From Coriaria nepalensis (taxonomy: Eukaryota > Streptophyta > Magnoliopsida > Cucurbitales > Coriariaceae), in NCBI GenBank assembly GCA_027186245.1, contig CP114481.1:5192501-5256500 (forward strand): a DNA stretch of 64,000 nt, read 5' to 3'. Below the pieces are notes generated by a model. The model worked only from the letters and a program-made list of their open reading frames with translations. It was not told the origin of the DNA and did not search any database. The number at the start of each line of letters is the position of its first letter. Positions within the stretch are counted from its first letter, which is position 1. Made by a program: the position numbers and the translations under genes. Positions 61,601-64,000 of the stretch are shown piece by piece.

Positions 61601-63895
61601 AAAGACATGGATATACTCAGTGTCAATCAGATCACCCCCTGTTCGTCAAATTTTCTCTCACAGAAAAGGTTGTTATTCTTATTGTATATGTAGATGATAT
61701 TATTGTAATAGAAGATAATGAGGAGGATTTGAACAGTGTGAAAGAATTCCTAGCTAAAGAATTTGAGAACAAAGATTTGAGAAATCTCAAATACTTCGTA
61801 GGAATGGAAATAACTCGGTCTAAGAAGGGAATTCCGGTCTCTCAAAGAAAGTATGTGTTGGAGCTACTAAAGGAAATAGGAATGCTGGGATGCAAACCAG
61901 CTGATACTCCAATGGACTCAACCATACAATTGGGACTTAAAGAGGACAACACACCAGTTGATAAGGGCATATACCAACGTCTTGTAGGGAAGTTAATATA
62001 TTTATCTCATATTAGACCTGATATTGGTTTAATAGTGAGCAAGGTGAGTCAATTTATGAATTGTCCAAATGAAGAACATATATGGAGGCTGTTTACAGAA
62101 TCTTGAGGTACCTAAAGATGACATAAGGAAAGGGTTTGTTCTTTGGAAAAACATCAAGCATAGATATTGAAGTTTACAATGATGTTGATTGGGCCGGATC
62201 AATAAAAAATCGGAGATCTACCTTAGGTTATTGCACCTATGTATGGGGGAACTTGGTTACATGACGAAGCAGGAAGCAATTTGTGGTTTCACAAAGTAGT
62301 GCAGAGGCAGAATTTCGAGCTATGGCTCATGGAATATGTGAGGGGATGTGGTTAAGAAGACTCTTAAGAGAATTAAAATTCTCAGTTGATGAACCAATAA
62401 AAATGTTCAGTGATAATCAATATGCCATAAGTATTGCAAAGAATCCAATAGATCACACTCGAACTAAGCATGTGGAGATCGATCATCACTTTATAAAAGA
62501 AAAGGTAAATGAAGGGATAGTCAAGCTACTGTATATACCTACGTGTCTTCAGACAGCAGATATCCTAAGTAAGGCCTTACCAAGAATCAAGTTTGAAGAT
62601 CTAAAGTCCAAGCTTGGCATGATTAATATCTATAACCAAGTTTGAGGGGGAGTGTAGAATATATTTAAGATTCCAGCAAACAAATCAGTTTGATTTGTTT
62701 GCTGATTCTGTATTAATTAGTTGCTGAATTTTAGGGATTCTAATTGTTTCTGTTTAGGTAAATATTATGTAGTTAGACTAGGGTTTCTCTCCTATATAAG
62801 GGACCCTAAGATGTAAATCTAAAGGAGTGAATATAGTTTTCTTACCTCTAAAGTTTACATAAGCATTTGAATTGTGTTAGTGAGGAAAAGCTCCCAGAAG
62901 TAGTATAAGCACCTCAAGTAATTATTTCTGTATAATGGTCTGATGTGAACCTGGACTCATCCTATCACGGAAGGGTTTTTTTATTAGATGTTTGTCAAAG
63001 ACACTTTAGAGTCTTGTTATCTTTTGGTTTCTCTAATAAAAGTTGAAAAGGAAATAATGTCTATGGATATATCCACTGTGGTGTTACATTTAAAGGTCGG
63101 GACCTAGTTTTCTAGTTCACCAATTAATACTCGGTGGCTGTTTTTTTATAGTGATCATTGCTCATGTGATTTGATTTTTTAGTTTAATCTTAACGCTGTT
63201 CTTTCAGGGAATATTTGAAACAAAAGTGCCATTGGACTTTAATGCCATCCTCCAGCTTGGCTGTGTCTGCAAAGTTGATAAAGCGGCTAAGAAACGAAAC
63301 ATTCAGGATGGATGGAGCCTGTGTGAACTAAACAGGAAGACTACCACAGAATGCCATTATCTGGAGAAATCTCTCTCTTTCTTCTACTTGTATCATAGGT
63401 ATTTAAAGATGCGCCTCAATTATTTGTATCTTTTATGTCTTAAGGATTTTGGCTACTAGCTTACTTCTAAGCATTTGAGGACCACTGCATTTGAGTACTG
63501 CCTTGAGATCTCTACAAGTATTAGTGGAATAATAAAAATGTGTTAATATATCTGCTCGCGGTAATTGTGGCCTCTCTCTTCTTCTTGAAATTTGGCCGAC
63601 CCCTTCTCCCTCTTCGTGCAAGATCTGGAGCTCAATCTTTTGGGTCTTTCATTTTCTTAAATTCGAGTCATCCTCTGCTTTTAGTGATGCTGACATTGTT
63701 AATTTTTTCAGCATTTCCGAGACCCGGGCTATTTATGCCATGTACTTTCCAGCTTCAAGATCAATATATGTGGTGGTAGTTAATCCTTATCAGAATAAGG
63801 ACTTGTCACCTGGTTTTCTAGAAAAACAATTCCGTGAGGCTTGCCAAGCATTGTCTGTTCAATCTGATCCCCCAAGCAGTGGTATCAATTTCAAG
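40601..63895 (+). CDS. POL2A: DNA polymerase epsilon catalytic subunit A, N-terminal 1,538 codons (continues beyond the window)
   Basis: Leading-strand replicative polymerase. Exons: 40601-40762, 41257-41322, 41678-41737, 41865-41960, 42087-42247, 42418-42506, 42602-42819, 43153-43239, 43348-43482, 44146-44268, 44479-44562, 45133-45297, 45405-45581, 45769-45882, 46155-46259, 46340-46458, 46562-46703, 46775-46869, 47047-47152, 47248-47327, 47443-47619, 47788-47875, 47979-48059, 48132-48275, 48864-48959, 49155-49355, 50019-50073, 50150-50292, 50366-50814, 51617-51764, 51834-52031, 52140-52214, 63208-63398, 63712-63895. All join in frame. Seen: exonuclease FDIET (D248, E250), [10 protein letters not shown] (D338), YSVSDA (D436); polymerase motif [10 protein letters not shown] (D599), motif [12 protein letters not shown], motif C LDTDG (D833, D835); cysteines 624, 627, 636 and 699 matching the known Fe-S site. 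No stop or frameshift occurs. Intron 13 has a GC donor. Intron 32 is about 11 kb and holds two retrotransposons. The C-terminal third lies outside. Confidence 0.97.
45582..45768 (+). other. GC-AG intron of POL2A
   Basis: Exon 13 ends TATGAG and the intron begins GCATGT; exon 14 begins CAATTG after TTTCAG. Using GAG/GC keeps the frame and gives SAYEQLINNL, matching the polymerase epsilon family text. No GT nearby keeps the frame. Confidence 0.85.
52368..52577 (-). repeat. 3' LTR of copia element 1
   Basis: Matches 57142-57350 with scattered differences. A TATA-like TATATAAGGGACC block lies in the middle (minus sense). Confidence 0.9.
52640..56850 (-). pseudogene. Copia element 1 gag-pol, broken
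   Basis: 56587-56829 and 56353-56556: gag ([18 protein letters not shown]). 56131-56334: intact zinc knuckle [14 protein letters not shown]. 55781-56005: protease with DSGAS changed to DSRAS. About 54626-55500: integrase pieces ([25 protein letters not shown]). 53690-54016: RT ([27 protein letters not shown]). Near 53520 the catalytic YVDD reads YVDE. 52640-53255: RNase H ([19 protein letters not shown]). Changed catalytic residues and stops make it inactive. Confidence 0.9.
57142..57350 (-). repeat. 5' LTR of copia element 1
   Basis: 209 bp, followed in element sense by a 2-base gap and the primer site at 57128-57139. It starts TGTAAAATGT in element sense. Confidence 0.9.
57351..57421. other. 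71-bp spacer between the two copia elements
   Basis: Non-repetitive AT-rich sequence, probably original POL2A intron left between two separate insertions. Its last five bases, TAAGT, are one copy of the likely target duplication of element 2. Confidence 0.6.
57422..58139 (+). repeat. 5' LTR of copia element 2, split by an insertion
   Basis: 57422-57486 and 58001-58139 together align with the complete 207-bp 3' LTR (62653-62859). The intervening part has no counterpart there. Confidence 0.92.
57487..57996. other. GC-rich insert in the LTR, probable mitochondrial DNA (NUMT)
   Basis: About 510 bp with a base composition unlike the surrounding nuclear DNA. It has GC-rich palindromic words (GGCGGCCGGAGCGGAGCCGG, 57817-57836) and CT/GA-rich text of the kind seen in plant mitochondrial spacers. 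On the minus strand a frame (57381-57662) reads [19 protein letters not shown], which resembles hypothetical frames annotated in plant mitochondrial genomes; that is recollection, not a search. It contains an 18-base C run (57663-57680). TAAT occurs at both junctions, as expected for end-joining with microhomology. Confidence 0.6.
58365..62645 (+). pseudogene. Copia element 2 gag-pol, broken but better kept
   Basis: 58365-58950: gag, with stops near 58545. About 59006-59047: intact zinc knuckle [14 protein letters not shown]. 59321-59542: protease with intact [11 protein letters not shown]. 59645-60460: pre-integrase and integrase ([33 protein letters not shown]). 61155-61451: RT start ([14 protein letters not shown]). 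About 61690: intact catalytic YVDDIIV. 62283-62645: RNase H end ([31 protein letters not shown]). Several frameshifts and stops (for example near 60237, 61450 and 62106) prevent a polyprotein. Confidence 0.9.
62653..62859 (+). repeat. 3' LTR of copia element 2
   Basis: 207 bp, complete and uninterrupted, directly after the purine tract GAGGGGGAG. It serves as the reference that shows the 5' LTR insertion. Confidence 0.93.
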
Positions 63896-64000
63896 GTAAA
63901 GTCACAAGTCTAACCATTTACTCTCATGTACCCGTGATCTTGTTTGGATATTGTTTGAGGTCTTCATTATGCGTATCACTTACATGGAAATTTAGACTGG

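Larger units (their letters stand above)
57422..62859 (+). mobile_element. Ty1/copia element 2 in the POL2A intron (plus strand)
   Basis: 5,438 bp including a foreign insert in its 5' LTR. LTRs start TGTAGAATATATTTAA and end AGTTTACA. The primer site TGGTATTAGAGCC (58140-58152) has one change from the usual. A purine tract GAGGGGGAG precedes the 3' LTR. Flanks TAAGT (57417-57421) and TAAGC (62860-62864) look like a 5-bp target duplication with one substitution. It lies head-to-head with element 1. Confidence 0.93.
52215..63207 (+). other. 10,993-bp POL2A intron carrying two copia elements
   Basis: Donor GAG/GTCAGT at 52215 and acceptor TTTCAG/GGA at 63206-63207, between ...LLGDPEVE and GIFETKVPL. 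Taking away the two elements (52368-57350 and 57422-62859) leaves about 570 bp, a normal size for this gene. Confidence 0.92.

Overview
The window is plant nuclear DNA, most likely from a eudicot. It is AT-rich, its genes carry many short exons with GT-AG introns, and the three host proteins recognised are plant-type. Much of the rest is LTR retrotransposon debris. The species cannot be named from the sequence.

Layout. 1-1545: probable LTR end running off the left edge. 2766 to about 6400: decayed Ty3/gypsy element on the minus strand, truncated before its integrase. 7129-10411: two-exon AGC VIIIa protein kinase of the PINOID/PINOID2 type. 12201-18194: decayed Ty1/copia element with both LTRs. 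About 19130-31405: what I read as one large, old Tat-lineage Ty3/gypsy element on the minus strand. It has gag, RNase H and integrase remnants, a 68-bp minisatellite and an antisense reading region, and was broken by a chromovirus (about 21315-24788) and by a copia fragment (about 28445-29640). 34434-35555: minus-strand gene for the acidic ribosomal protein P2. 36482-36990: a 32-bp palindromic satellite. About 39010-40135: a long foldback element. 40601 to beyond the right edge: the catalytic subunit of DNA polymerase epsilon (POL2A); 34 exons (1,538 codons) lie in the window.

The POL2A intron between exons 32 and 33 is about 11 kb. It holds two copia elements of one family in head-to-head orientation. 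The 5' LTR of the second is split by about 510 bp of GC-rich sequence that resembles plant mitochondrial DNA. The POL2A reading frame and splice sites stay intact on both sides, so the gene is probably functional despite the load.

The three host genes do not form a functional unit: one is an auxin-transport kinase, one a ribosomal stalk protein and one a replicative polymerase. Their promoters carry fitting signals: a telo-box at the P2 gene, an E2F-type site at POL2A, and GGCCCA motifs before the kinase. I found no convincing new multi-gene system. The most unusual structures are the mitochondrial-like insert inside an LTR, the palindromic satellite, the foldback element and a GC-AG intron in POL2A.
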